This document shows, one piece after another, positions 26,332-34,958 of a stretch of DNA of 64,000 bases. Under the pieces are notes generated by a model. The model worked only from the letters and a program-made list of their open reading frames with translations. It searched no databases and was not told the DNA's origin. Position numbers and translations under genes: made by a program. Source of the DNA: Hyphomonadaceae bacterium (GTDB lineage: Bacteria > Pseudomonadota > Alphaproteobacteria > Caulobacterales > Hyphomonadaceae); NCBI GenBank assembly GCA_022844345.1, contig JALHLU010000001.1:248001-312000 (forward strand), read 5' to 3'. The first letter of the stretch is position 1, and each line of letters begins with the position of its first letter.

Positions 26332-29085
26332 CTGGCCGCCGGCGACAACACCCGTATCCGGGCCATTCTTGGTCCGACGAACACCGGCAAGACGCACCTT
26401 GCGGTGGAGCGCATGCTGGCGCACGGCACAGGCATGATCGGCCTGCCGCTGCGCCTGCTGGCGCGCGAGATCTATGACCGGATGGTGAAGGTGAAGGGCG
26501 CGAAGGCGTGCGCGCTGGTCACCGGGGAAGAGCGCATCTGGCCGGAGGGGGCGCGGTATCTGGCGTGCACCGTCGAAGCGATGCCGGTTGGCGAGGGCGC
26601 GGACTTTGTCGCCATCGACGAGATCCAGCTGGCGCAGGACCCGGACCGGGGACACGTGTTCACCGATCGCATCCTGCGGGCGCGCGGGCGGCATGAGACG
26701 ATGCTGCTGGGGGCCGACACGATGCGGCCGGCGCTGGAGCGGCTCGACCTGCATATCGATTCAGAGCGGCGCGAGCGGTTCTCGCAGCTCTCCTATGCGG
26801 GGCCGATCAAGATCACAAAATTGCCCAAGCGCTCGGCCGTCGTCGCGTTCTCGGCGGAGGAGGTTTATGCGATCGCCGAGCTGCTGAAGCGGCAGCGCGG
26901 GGGATGCGCGGTGATCATGGGGGCGCTGTCTCCCCGCACGCGCAATGCGCAGGTGGAGCTCTATCAGTCGGGCGAGGTGGACTACATCGTTGCGACAGAT
27001 GCGATCGGGATGGGGCTGAACCTTGATGTCGGGCACATCGCGTTTGCCTCGCGCCGCAAGTTCGACGGGCGGCAGCGGCGCTTCCTGCGGGCGGACGAGC
27101 TGGCGCAGATTGCAGGGCGCGCGGGGCGGTTTCGGGATGACGGGACTTTTGGTGAAACTGCGGATTGCGCGCCGTTCGAGGAAGAGACGGTGGAGCGCAT
27201 CGTCAATCATCACTTCGAGCCCGTCGAGTATCTGAACTGGCGCAATTCGGATCTCGACCATCGCAGCATCGATGGGCTGCTGGCGTCGCTGCGGCGGCCA
27301 TCACCGGATGTGATCCTGCGGCGAGCGCCGGAAGCGCTGGACGAGATGACGCTGGCGTCGGTGGTGCAGGACAGCGATGTGCGCAATGCGGCGCGGAGCC
27401 CGGCGCATGTGCGGCGGCTGTGGGATCTCTGCACCCTGCCCGACTTCCGCAAGCATGGGCCGGATGCCCACCTGAAGCTGGTGCAGACGTTCGTCGAGAA
27501 GCTGATCGAGCCGGGCGCGCGCATCAAGGACGAGTGGCTCTATGCGCAGGTTGAGCCGCTGGACCGCGCCGAGGGCGATGTCGACATGCTGCAGCAAAGG
27601 CTGTCGGCGATCCGGACATGGACCTATGCGGCCAACCGCGCGGACTGGCTGGAGAATGCCGCGACCTGGCAGGGTCGCACGCGGGAGATCGAGGACAGGC
27701 TCTCGGATTCGTTGCACCAGGCGCTGATGAACCGGTTTGTCGACCGGCGGACATCGGCGCTGCTGAAGTCGCTGAACTCCGAGGAAGATGCCCCAGCTGA
27801 CATTGGTCCGATGGGCGAGGTGTCGATCGGCGGGCATGTGGTGGGGCGGCTGGACGGGCTGGTGTTCCATGCCGAGGCGGCAGGCGAGAGCCTGGCCGGG
27901 CGGGCGCTGCGCGGAGCGGCGCTGAAGGCGTTGCGGCCGGTCATCGAACGGCGGCTGGCGGCGATTGCGGGGGCGAGCGACGAGGAGCTGAGCTTCGATG
28001 CGGCGGCGGGGACCATCGTGCATTCGTGTGGTGCGGTGGCGAAGCTGGCGGCGGGAGCGGAGTGGCACGGCCCGCGCGTGGAACTGCTGGGCGCGCGCGA
28101 TGCCACGACGGCGGACCGTGATGCGGCGCTGGAGCGGCTGGCGCGCTGGTTTGCGGATCATGTGAAGGGGCAGCTACCGGCTCTGCACAATCTGCGCGAG
28201 GTGCTGGATGGGAAGGACCTGCGCGGGGCGGCGCGTGGGGCGGCTTACCAGTTGCTGGAGACAGGCGCGTCGTTCGACCGGCGGAATCAGGGGCCAGCGT
28301 TTCAGCTGGGACCCGAGGAGCGCGCGTTGCTTGCCGCGGCTGGCGTGAAGGCGGGGCGGGTGGCGGCGTGGATGCCGGGGCTGATGAAGCCGACGGCGGC
28401 GCGGCTGATGCTGGCCATGCGGGCGGTGCATTCAGGACAGGCGGCGCCGGATGCGCCGTCGCAGTCGTCGTTCCCGCTGAAGGATGGGGCGTGGACGGAC
28501 GCGATGCTGCACACGGCGGGGTATCTGCGGCTGGGGTCGCGGGCGGTGCGGGCGGACCTGGCCGAGCGGCTGGCGGGGGCGCTTTCTCAGGCGCGGCGCG
28601 GATCGGAGACGTCGGCGTTTGTTGCGCCGCCGGAGCTGGCCGCGCAGGTGGGATGCCCGTTGGCGGAATTTCCGGCGATGCTGCGGGCGCTTGGGCTGAA
28701 GCCTGCGGAGAAGGACAAGGAGACCGGCGCGGTGAAGCTATGGCGCTTCCCCTCGCAGCGGAGGCATGAGCCGCGCAGGGTTGAGCCGGTGGCTGGTGGT
28801 GCTGGCGCTGAGGCGACGGCTGGTGCGGAGGAAGCTGGCAAGCGGGAGGGTGCACGGCCGGAGCGGACGAGGCGTCGCGGCCAGCCGCAGGGCGCGCCGC
28901 GCGGCCAACCACAACCGCCTGCCCGGCCGCAGCCGCCGCCGAGCGGACCATTCGCGGTGCTGGCTGATCTGATCATCATGCAGCCGCAACTGCGTACGTC
29001 ACCGCCTCAACAAAGGCGGCGGAGGAGACGGGGCAAGCGGCCGGTCGATGCGAGCGGAGTATCCGCGCCGAAGGCGGCGTCGTGA
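26332..29085 (+). CDS. SUV3/MgpS-like ATP-dependent RNA helicase, apparent CTG start
   Basis: 917 residues from CTG 26332. Walker A (GPTNTGKT, residues 14-21) is complete only with this start; the first ATG/GTG/TTG in frame, GTG 26404, lies after it. Further motifs are DEIQLA (Walker B region), ATDAIGMGLNLD and QIAGRAGR of the second RecA-like domain, typical of SUV3-like helicases found in alphaproteobacteria. The C-terminus is an extended basic, Pro/Arg/Gln-rich tail (about residues 840-917), likely RNA-binding. GGGAGGG lies six bases upstream of the CTG. A stop in frame at 26290 excludes earlier starts. Confidence 0.85.
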   Translation: MAAGDNTRIRAILGPTNTGKTHLAVERMLAHGTGMIGLPLRLLAREIYDRMVKVKGAKACALVTGEERIWPEGARYLACTVEAMPVGEGADFVAIDEIQLAQDPDRGHVFTDRILRARGRHETMLLGADTMRPALERLDLHIDSERRERFSQLSYAGPIKITKLPKRSAVVAFSAEEVYAIAELLKRQRGGCAVIMGALSPRTRNAQVELYQSGEVDYIVATDAIGMGLNLDVGHIAFASRRKFDGRQRRFLRADELAQIAGRAGRFRDDGTFGETADCAPFEEETVERIVNHHFEPVEYLNWRNSDLDHRSIDGLLASLRRPSPDVILRRAPEALDEMTLASVVQDSDVRNAARSPAHVRRLWDLCTLPDFRKHGPDAHLKLVQTFVEKLIEPGARIKDEWLYAQVEPLDRAEGDVDMLQQRLSAIRTWTYAANRADWLENAATWQGRTREIEDRLSDSLHQALMNRFVDRRTSALLKSLNSEEDAPADIGPMGEVSIGGHVVGRLDGLVFHAEAAGESLAGRALRGAALKALRPVIERRLAAIAGASDEELSFDAAAGTIVHSCGAVAKLAAGAEWHGPRVELLGARDATTADRDAALERLARWFADHVKGQLPALHNLREVLDGKDLRGAARGAAYQLLETGASFDRRNQGPAFQLGPEERALLAAAGVKAGRVAAWMPGLMKPTAARLMLAMRAVHSGQAAPDAPSQSSFPLKDGAWTDAMLHTAGYLRLGSRAVRADLAERLAGALSQARRGSETSAFVAPPELAAQVGCPLAEFPAMLRALGLKPAEKDKETGAVKLWRFPSQRRHEPRRVEPVAGGAGAEATAGAEEAGKREGARPERTRRRGQPQGAPRGQPQPPARPQPPPSGPFAVLADLIIMQPQLRTSPPQQRRRRRRGKRPVDASGVSAPKAAS

Positions 29086-29120
29086 GTGGATTGGTGTCCC
29101 TGCTTTGCGAGCGGTTGCTC

Positions 29121-29254
29121 CGCTCATTCCGACGAAAGTCGGAATCCAGGGCGGGTCTGGAGGCTTGTTCCGACGTTGGGCTTCGCTTGCTGCCCAAATC
29201 CCGCGGTACCGGGCAGACCGTTCCTGGGTCCCGACTTTCGTCGGGACGAGCGCG
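29121..29254. repeat. Palindromic doublet, family B copy 1
   Basis: Two inverted arms, each a hairpin with a 4-base loop. The left arm has ATTCCGAC/GTCGGAAT around GAAA, and the right arm GTCCCGAC/GTCGGGAC around TTTC (GAAA on the other strand). Both carry CGCTC-type outer ends and CCAGG/CCTGG inner ends. About 134 bp, in the gap between the helicase and S4 genes. The second copy is at 40819. Confidence 0.8.
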
Positions 29255-29290
29255 GATGGGGCAGTGCTTCAAGATGTGTGGCGTTGCCCG

Positions 29291-29572
29291 ATGACCGACG
29301 AGCGCATGCGCATCGACGTTTTCCTGTGGCGGGCGCGGTTCTTCAAGGCGCGGACGGGGGCGACCGAGGCCATTGAGGGCAAAGGGGCGCGGATTGAGCG
29401 GAACGGACAGGTGCGGCGGATCGACAAGCCGGCGACGCCGGTGGAGCCAGGGGACATATTGTCCTTCGTGGCGCCATCGGGGGTGATGCTGGTGAAGATC
29501 GTGGCGCTGCCCGAGCGCAGGGGGCCGCCGGCAGAGGCGGCGGCGTGTTACCAGTCGTTGACGCCCAGCTGA
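29291..29572 (+). CDS. S4-domain RNA-binding protein (HslR-like)
   Basis: 93 residues. The opening MRIDVFLWRARFFKARTGAT and the following segment with GKGARIERNGQVRRIDKPAT show an S4 fold. Related proteins (HslR/Hsp15) bind ribosomal RNA of stalled large subunits. It follows the helicase gene after a repeat doublet; in other alphaproteobacteria the two also adjoin (from memory). The ATG at 29291 begins the conserved part. Confidence 0.85.
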   Translation: MTDERMRIDVFLWRARFFKARTGATEAIEGKGARIERNGQVRRIDKPATPVEPGDILSFVAPSGVMLVKIVALPERRGPPAEAAACYQSLTPS

Positions 29573-29674
29573 TAGGCGAATGGCGGATAGTTGAGCGGGG
29601 CTCAACAGGTCAGCGAATTGACAAGATGGCCTGCTGGCTCCATCTCGCGGCCCGTAAAACGAGTTGTCCTGCCC

Positions 29675-30016
29675 ATGACCTACATCGTCACCGACGCCTG
29701 CATCCGATGCAAATACATGGATTGCATAGAAGTCTGTCCGGTGGACTGCTTCTACGAGGGCGAGAACTTCCTGGTGATCCACCCGGAGGAATGCATCGAC
29801 TGTGGCGTCTGCCAGCCGGAATGCCCCGTGGAGGCCATCGTGCCGGATACGGAAGACGATGCGGACGGCAAATGGCTGAAGCTGAACACCGAATACGCGA
29901 AAGTCTGGCCGAACATTACCCTAAAGGGGACGCCTCCGGCGGATGCTGACGATTACGCTAAGGTAAAGAACAAGCTGGAATCGCTTTTCTCGGCCAAGCC
30001 AGGCCAAGGCAACTGA
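29675..30016 (+). CDS. fdxA: Seven-iron ferredoxin FdxA
   Basis: 113 residues, the usual FdxA length. Cysteines at residues 9, 12, 17, 21 and 25 and the later [12 protein letters not shown] hold one [3Fe-4S] and one [4Fe-4S] cluster in this family. The acidic C-terminal extension after the clusters is also typical. A longer frame begins at 29591 but its first 28 residues are not part of the family. It is followed by carD and rpoH, the common alphaproteobacterial order. Confidence 0.95.
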   Translation: MTYIVTDACIRCKYMDCIEVCPVDCFYEGENFLVIHPEECIDCGVCQPECPVEAIVPDTEDDADGKWLKLNTEYAKVWPNITLKGTPPADADDYAKVKNKLESLFSAKPGQGN

Positions 30017-30101
30017 TTCGTTAACGCCCATATTTGGGGCGAAATGCCGCTAGCCCTAATGAAATCAGGGCTCTGTGCCCGGCTGAGCCTGCAGCAACAG
30101 C

Positions 30102-30129
30102 TTGAAAATCCTTACAATTGTGCTATGTA
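30102..30129 (+). promoter_or_regulatory. Candidate promoter for carD
   Basis: TTGAAA (30102-30107) and TATGTA (30124-30129), 16 bp apart, in a locally AT-rich stretch about 120 bp before carD. Confidence 0.45.
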
Positions 30130-30247
30130 GATGACACGCCGACGGGCGCTAGCACAACGCATCAGGTCAAAACTCTTCAGCCGCGCATCTTCAGGTGAGC
30201 GGGATGGGGCTGTGACACTTGCTGCGAGTAATTGAGGTGATCAGAGC

Positions 30248-30775
30248 ATGACGACGAAGAAGCAGCCGGCCAAACTTGTCGAGGGTCTCTTCAATGTTGG
30301 ACAGCATGTCGTCTACCCCGCGCACGGTGTCGGCCGTGTGACAGGCGTCGAGACACAGCAAGTCGCCGGCATGAAGCTGGAAGTGTTTGTGGTCGCCTTC
30401 GAGCAGGACAAGCTGATCCTTCGCGTCCCGGTCGCCAAGGCGGCGTCCTCGGGCATGCGCGCCCTCGCCTCCACGCGTATCGTTGGCGATGCGCTGAAGA
30501 CGCTGGGCGGCCGCGCGCGCATCAAGCGCACGATGTGGTCGCGCCGCGCCCAGGAATACGAAGCGAAAATCAATTCCGGCAACCTGATCCAGATCGCGGA
30601 AGTCGTGCGCGACCTGCACCGCGCCGGCGACCAGCCCGACCAGTCCTATTCCGAGCGTCAGCTCTATGAGTCGGCGCTGGACCGGATGGCGCGCGAGCTG
30701 GCGGCTGTCGAGAACATCAAGCACGCCGATGCGGTCGAGAAGCTTTCGAAGTCGCTGGCCAAGCGGGCTGCCTGA
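30248..30775 (+). CDS. carD: CarD family transcriptional regulator
   Basis: 175 residues. The N-terminal Tudor-like RNA-polymerase-interaction domain begins with FNVGQHVVYPAHGVGRVTGV, a diagnostic CarD/CdnL opening. The C-terminal helical domain contains KRTMWSRRAQEYEAKINSG, whose Trp is the residue that wedges into promoter DNA in characterised CarD proteins. CarD stabilises open complexes at many promoters. It lies between fdxA and rpoH and ends in a strong terminator. Confidence 0.95.
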   Translation: MTTKKQPAKLVEGLFNVGQHVVYPAHGVGRVTGVETQQVAGMKLEVFVVAFEQDKLILRVPVAKAASSGMRALASTRIVGDALKTLGGRARIKRTMWSRRAQEYEAKINSGNLIQIAEVVRDLHRAGDQPDQSYSERQLYESALDRMARELAAVENIKHADAVEKLSKSLAKRAA

Positions 30776-30816
30776 AAGCAGGCCGGCCTGGCTGACGAAA
30801 CGGTAGATTGAACAGG

Positions 30817-30852
30817 CGGGGCGCCCCCAACGGGAGCGCCCCGTTTGCTTTT
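30817..30852 (+). terminator. Rho-independent terminator of carD
   Basis: An 8-bp stem (CGGGGCGC and its complement) with a partly paired loop, followed by TTTGCTTTT, 40 bp after the carD stop. Confidence 0.85.
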
Positions 30853-31008
30853 GGGAACCGCCCTTTCCCGGGCGGCGTTCCGCGCTACTTCCCGCCATAT
30901 CGCTTTTTTCCGGTCCCTGACGGGGAACCGCTCCCGGCCTGCCGGGTTTGATTGTCTGAGCGCTGGCCCCGGCTGGCGCCCATCGGACAAACTCACCCGG
31001 AGTCCGTC

Positions 31009-31896
31009 ATGGCATCCACTGAAAACCAGGCGTCAGGCGCAGACCGCCGCTTCGTGAAGCTGGCGATGGCGGCGCCCATGCTCGAGCGCGAACACGAGCT
31101 GAACCTCGCCCGGCGCTGGCGCGAGGAGCAGGACCAGGACGCGCTGCACGAACTCTGCACCGCCTACATGCGGCTTGTTGTGGCGGTGGCGTCTCGCTTC
31201 CGGCATTACGGCCTGCCGATGTCTGACCTGGTTCAGGAGGGCAATGTCGGGCTGATGATGGCGGCGGCGCGCTTCGAGCCGGAGCGGGAGCTGCGCTTTT
31301 CCACATACGCAACGTGGTGGATCCGCTCGTGCGTGCAGGATTTCATCCTGCGCAACTGGTCGATCGTTCGCACGGGGACGACGACGGCGCAGAAGTCGCT
31401 GTTCTTCAACCTGAGGCGGCTGCGCGTTCTGTTGCGCGATCCGAGCGAGGGTGGCTTGTCGCCGGAGAGCCGGACCTATGTGGCGACGCAACTGCGCGTG
31501 GACGAGAAGGAAGTTGACCGCATGGCCTCGCGGCTTTCGGCGTCTGACCGGTCGCTGAATGCGCCGATCGGCGAGGATGGCGAAGCGGAATGGCAGGACC
31601 TGCTGGCGGACGAGACCGCCCTGCCCGAGGACGAGACGATGATCGCGCGCGACCGCGCCACGCGCAGCGCCTGGTTGGCCAAGGCGCTGGGCGAGCTTTC
31701 AGAGCGCGAGATGATGATCATCCGCGAGCGGCGTCTGGTTGAAGACGGCGTGACGCTGGAGTCGCTGGGCCAGAAACTTGGCGTCTCGAAAGAGCGCGTG
31801 CGGCAGATCGAACATCAGGCGCTGAACAAGCTGAAGTCGGCGCTGACAAGGATCGTGGGCGATCCGGAAGAGGCGGGGCTTATTCCGGCGGGGTGA
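31009..31896 (+). CDS. rpoH: RNA polymerase sigma-32 factor RpoH
   Basis: 295 residues, the usual RpoH length. Region 2 contains YMRLVVAVASRFRHYGLPMS, DLVQEGNVGLM and FSTYATWWIRS. The RpoH box is QKSLFFNLRRL. Region 4 ends with LGVSKERVRQIEHQALNKLK. It directs heat-shock transcription; alphaproteobacteria often carry more than one copy. The start is the ATG at 31009, seven bases after GGAG, which omits a 19-codon upstream extension. It sits downstream of the carD terminator and so has its own promoter. Confidence 0.95.
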   Translation: MASTENQASGADRRFVKLAMAAPMLEREHELNLARRWREEQDQDALHELCTAYMRLVVAVASRFRHYGLPMSDLVQEGNVGLMMAAARFEPERELRFSTYATWWIRSCVQDFILRNWSIVRTGTTTAQKSLFFNLRRLRVLLRDPSEGGLSPESRTYVATQLRVDEKEVDRMASRLSASDRSLNAPIGEDGEAEWQDLLADETALPEDETMIARDRATRSAWLAKALGELSEREMMIIRERRLVEDGVTLESLGQKLGVSKERVRQIEHQALNKLKSALTRIVGDPEEAGLIPAG

Positions 31897-31903
31897 GGGT
31901 GGG

Positions 31904-32149
31904 TTATTCTGCGGCGACGGGGCGGACGTGCAGGCGATCAGTATCTGTGGAGGGCCTCACGGCGTCGGCCGGGACGGAGACGGTGTCGATGGTGCGGCCG
32001 TCGACCGTGAATAACTCCAGCATGTAGCCGGCCACCGCCGCATCGCCCGGGCGTGTGTGGATGTGCACGACGACACCTACATCGCCCGCGACGAGGCCAG
32101 CTTCGGGAATATCCCGGATCAGGACGGCGTATGCGTGCTCGGCAATCAT
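31904..32149 (-). CDS. DUF4926-like small protein
   Basis: 81 residues. The sequence YAVLIRDIPEAGLVAGDVGVVVHIH and the later beta-rich YMLELFTVDGRTIDTVSVP fit DUF4926, a small SH3-like barrel. Related genes tend to lie next to DUF6883-type genes, as here, where the two overlap by four bases. The pair may be a toxin-antitoxin-like module, but neither role is shown. Function unknown. Confidence 0.65.
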   Translation of the reverse strand: MIAEHAYAVLIRDIPEAGLVAGDVGVVVHIHTRPGDAAVAGYMLELFTVDGRTIDTVSVPADAVRPSTDTDRLHVRPVAAE

Positions 32150-32490
32150 GTGCGCCTCGGCAATGGGACCATGGTGACGAAACGCGGGGCGGTTTGTCCA
32201 GTGTCGATCTGCCAGACAGTTCTGACCCAGACGATAGCGTCAGGGGCCCTCAAGGGACCGTCAATACGATACTTCACACCAAACGTGGTCGATTCCTCCT
32301 CGGTTACATCGTTCGAGCGGATGTGATCCAGCAAGGCGTTGCGGACAGCCGAAAGGTCCGTCGCCGCGAAGCCGTGCGCGATCAGGAACTGGCCCTTGGG
32401 CCAGCCATCCTTGTGCGCCGGGTTCATTACGTATCCCGTGAGCTTGGCATCCTCCACGATGGCGAGAGCTGCGTTGGGCGCGATAGCCAT
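32146..32490 (-). CDS. DUF6883-like small protein
   Basis: 114 residues. The pattern KLTGYVMNPAHKDGWPKGQF, then LIAHGF, and a C-terminal segment VWVRTVWQID matches small DUF6883-type proteins (from memory, not searched). GGAGG lies seven bases before the ATG at 32490, which overlaps the stop of the upstream nuclease gene (TGATG). It overlaps the DUF4926-like gene by four bases, so all three genes are probably translated from one message. Confidence 0.6.
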   Translation of the reverse strand: MAIAPNAALAIVEDAKLTGYVMNPAHKDGWPKGQFLIAHGFAATDLSAVRNALLDHIRSNDVTEEESTTFGVKYRIDGPLRAPDAIVWVRTVWQIDTGQTAPRFVTMVPLPRRT

Positions 32491-33287
32491 CACACCACCT
32501 CCACCTGCGGCCAGTGGGTGATGCGGATGAGTGGGACGCCGCCTTTCGCGACTGGGCGGGTGTCGATGCGGCCTCGGATGCGGAGGCGGGCGCTTTTTGC
32601 GAGCTGAACGTCGGGCACGCCGAGGCGTTCGCCTATGTCGAGGCGGATGCCTTGCGGGGTGAGGTGGGCTTCGGTGTCGCCGGGGATGTCGCCTAGCGAT
32701 GTGACCTCGCCTTCGACGATTGCGAAGTTGGGGGCGGCTTCGAGGTCGTCGAGCGTGCGGATGCGCCAGTGGGGTTCGGACCAGAGGCCGCGTTTGGCCG
32801 AGCGCGCTTCGGATTCCATGGCGAGCAGCTTGCGGGCGCGGGTGGAGTTGTCGGGATAGGAGCGCACACGGCCGAGGCCCTGGCGGGCGACGAAGCCGTT
32901 GAGCCAGAGATCGCCGCCGACTTCGTCGCGGGCGATGACGTGGGCGATGGCGCGCTCGTAGCCGTCGCGGCTGAGACCGCCATACCAGAGGCGGGCTTCG
33001 CGCCCGAGGGCGGCGCGTTCGAGCGCGTCGCGGGCTTCGATGGCGAAGGGTTCATCAGCGCGGCCGCTATAGCCTGGGGCGGGCGCCTCGACCTCGGCGA
33101 GGCGGACGCGCAAGCCCGTGTCGAGCGCGAGGGCGTCGCCATCCATGACGCGGGCGATTCGGCCGCTTTCGCCTTCGGACAGGTCCGCCTCGCCGGCGCA
33201 ACCGCCAAGGGGGCAGCCGCTGGCGATCGCGGCCAGTGCAGCCAGCGTTCTTCGCCGCGTAAATTGAAAGTCCCCGGCCCGCCCCAT
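32490..33287 (-). CDS. Staphylococcal-nuclease-like (thermonuclease) protein, exported
   Basis: 265 residues. A twin-arginine-like signal (RRRTLAALAAIASGCPLGGC) can also be read as a lipoprotein lipobox. The SNase core shows RVMDGDALAL with the Asp pair for calcium, RLAEVEAP, then DGYERAIAHV and GLGRVRSYP with the Arg residues of the active site. An additional C-terminal OB-like region (VEGEVTSLGDI onward) follows. The final codons lie over the ribosome-binding site of the DUF6883-like gene. Confidence 0.82.
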   Translation of the reverse strand: MGRAGDFQFTRRRTLAALAAIASGCPLGGCAGEADLSEGESGRIARVMDGDALALDTGLRVRLAEVEAPAPGYSGRADEPFAIEARDALERAALGREARLWYGGLSRDGYERAIAHVIARDEVGGDLWLNGFVARQGLGRVRSYPDNSTRARKLLAMESEARSAKRGLWSEPHWRIRTLDDLEAAPNFAIVEGEVTSLGDIPGDTEAHLTPQGIRLDIGERLGVPDVQLAKSARLRIRGRIDTRPVAKGGVPLIRITHWPQVEVV

Positions 33288-33375
33288 GGCCGGACTTTAG
33301 GCCGGGGGAACCGAATCGCAATCGCATGGACCGGGCTGGCGGGTGGAGGCGCAAGCAGGCATAAGGCCGTCCGAC

Positions 33376-33452
33376 GACCCCGTAGCTCAGCAGGATAGAG
33401 CATCGGTTTCCTAAACCGGAGGTCGCAGGTTCAAATCCTGCCGGGGTCGCCA
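33376..33452 (+). tRNA. tRNA-Arg (anticodon CCT)
   Basis: A 77-base cloverleaf with the acceptor stem GACCCCG/CGGGGTC, the D-loop AGCTCAGCAGGATAGAGC, the anticodon loop TTCCTAA (anticodon CCT, reads AGG) and the T-arm GGTTCAAATCC. The 3' CCA is encoded. It lies between the nuclease gene and an integral-membrane-like protein gene. Confidence 0.97.
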
Positions 33453-33653
33453 TCCGGCGTGGCGGTTTAGATATCTGGCCGTTTTCTGCCGGATTTCACG
33501 GCGAATGGCGGCTAGTGTGCCTGCGCGGCACATGACCTTACCGTCACAATGTCCCTGGACTGGGGCTGGGGCGCCGTCGCCCGTTGCGCGGAATTTGCAG
33601 CCCCCTTAGAACGCTCATTCAGGGCCGCGATACAGTTGCGGCGGGACCGGTTG

Positions 33654-34712
33654 ATGGAATTCCTTTCGGGCACCTTCAAAACGCTGGCGGACGCCTGGGC
33701 GTCGCTGGAAGCGGCGCTGGCCGGCTCCCCCTCCCTGGCGGGCATCGGGCTGTTGCTGGCTGTAGGCGCGGGCGTCGCCGTCGCGGTGCTGGCGCTGGCC
33801 GGAGTGGTGCGGCTTGGCTTCGCCATGCGCCGGGCCGCCATCGCGAAGGGCATCAAGCGCCAGAACGAGATCGGGGCCCGCATCGTGGTCGTACGCGGCG
33901 GCGGCGGCCGCCGGAGCGGTATCGCAGGCTTCCTCCACAAGGCGGTCGATACGCACCTGAAGGACTACATGTTCGGCGGACCGTTCTCGGTGATGTCCTA
34001 TCCCGGCAGCCTGGATGGCGATGCCCGCGCGCAGCAGCTGCTGCAGCGGACCGAAGCAGACGTGATCATCTGGGCCGAAGCGCCGCGCGGAACCAAGGGT
34101 TCGGCGCGCATTCTTGCCAGGCCGACCAACACATTCGAGGCGGCGCGCCAGCCGGTGACGTTCGCGATGCCGAAGGAAAAGTCTGCGTGGAACGATCCGC
34201 TGGCCCGCGCGATGGCCTATGCCGCCGCCAAGCAATTCCGACCCGCGCTGGGCCGGCCGCAGGATTTCCGCGCAGAGCGGCTGCAGCCCGTGGTCGAAAC
34301 CGTTCTGTCGATCCTGGCGCAGAAGCCGAAGGCGGACCCCGCCCTTCTGGCCGAGATGGTGGACGACAGCTCAGCTGGCGCTCTGCAGCTGGCCTTCGCA
34401 GGTGATGATGCGTGGATCGACAAGTCGGTCGAGATTGCACGTTCGACGCTGGGCGAGATCAACCGCTCGGCGGCGCCGGATCGCTGGATCGCGGCAAATA
34501 TCACGCTGGGGCGTGCGCTGCGCCTGAAGGCCGAGAAACGGTTTGATCCTGTGATGCTGCGCGAGGGCATTGCCTACCTGACCGAGGCGCTGGAGGCATT
34601 GCGCTCGGAGCCGCGACTGAAGCTGGCGGAATCGGCGGCGCAGGCCATCGGCGAGGCGCAGAAGCTTCTAGGCACGCGCCGAAAATTCTCGATCTCGGGC
34701 GGCGGGATTTAG
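33654..34712 (+). CDS. Membrane-anchored protein with helical C-terminus, unknown function
   Basis: 352 residues. One strong transmembrane segment is at about residues 27-55 (LLLAVGAGVAVAVLALAGVV). The cytoplasmic or periplasmic remainder begins with a Gly/Arg-rich strand (IVVVRGGGGRRSG) and contains FGGPFSVMSYPGS and a later helical, TPR-like part (residues about 210-340). I do not recognise a family. The ATG at 33654 follows GGGA at some distance; an earlier frame start (33549) lacks support. Followed by a family A palindrome. Confidence 0.7.
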   Translation: MEFLSGTFKTLADAWASLEAALAGSPSLAGIGLLLAVGAGVAVAVLALAGVVRLGFAMRRAAIAKGIKRQNEIGARIVVVRGGGGRRSGIAGFLHKAVDTHLKDYMFGGPFSVMSYPGSLDGDARAQQLLQRTEADVIIWAEAPRGTKGSARILARPTNTFEAARQPVTFAMPKEKSAWNDPLARAMAYAAAKQFRPALGRPQDFRAERLQPVVETVLSILAQKPKADPALLAEMVDDSSAGALQLAFAGDDAWIDKSVEIARSTLGEINRSAAPDRWIAANITLGRALRLKAEKRFDPVMLREGIAYLTEALEALRSEPRLKLAESAAQAIGEAQKLLGTRRKFSISGGGI

Positions 34713-34786
34713 CCGCCCGGATTTCGGCGACAATAGCCGCAATTCCTGCTGCTCAGGTCCTAGATGTGCAGCAACCCCGATCATCC

Positions 34787-34925
34787 TTGAGACGGACCCC
34801 CACCTGTCCGCCCCCTAAGAACGGGGCGGAACCTGCTCGCACTACCGTCCTTCAAAATCGGGCAAGCTCGCCCAACAGGGTCCCGCCCCGTTCTTAGGGG
34901 GCGGACAGGTGGGGGTCTGGGTCGG
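34787..34925. repeat. 139-bp palindromic element, family A copy 2
   Basis: 35-bp inverted arms (34795-34829 and 34883-34917) around a 53-bp core. Flanks are TTGAGAC on the left and GGGTCGG on the right. The reverse complement of the core matches copy 1 closely, with about six differences in 53 positions. It lies between the convergent ends of the membrane-anchored protein gene and the SET-domain gene. Confidence 0.92.
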
Positions 34926-34958
34926 CACTCGCGGCTGGAGCGACAGTCCGCGTTATCG

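Noticed and set aside
33376-33452. tRNA-Arg as an integration site for a mobile element
   Set aside because: No integrase gene and no direct repeat of the tRNA 3' end was seen downstream.
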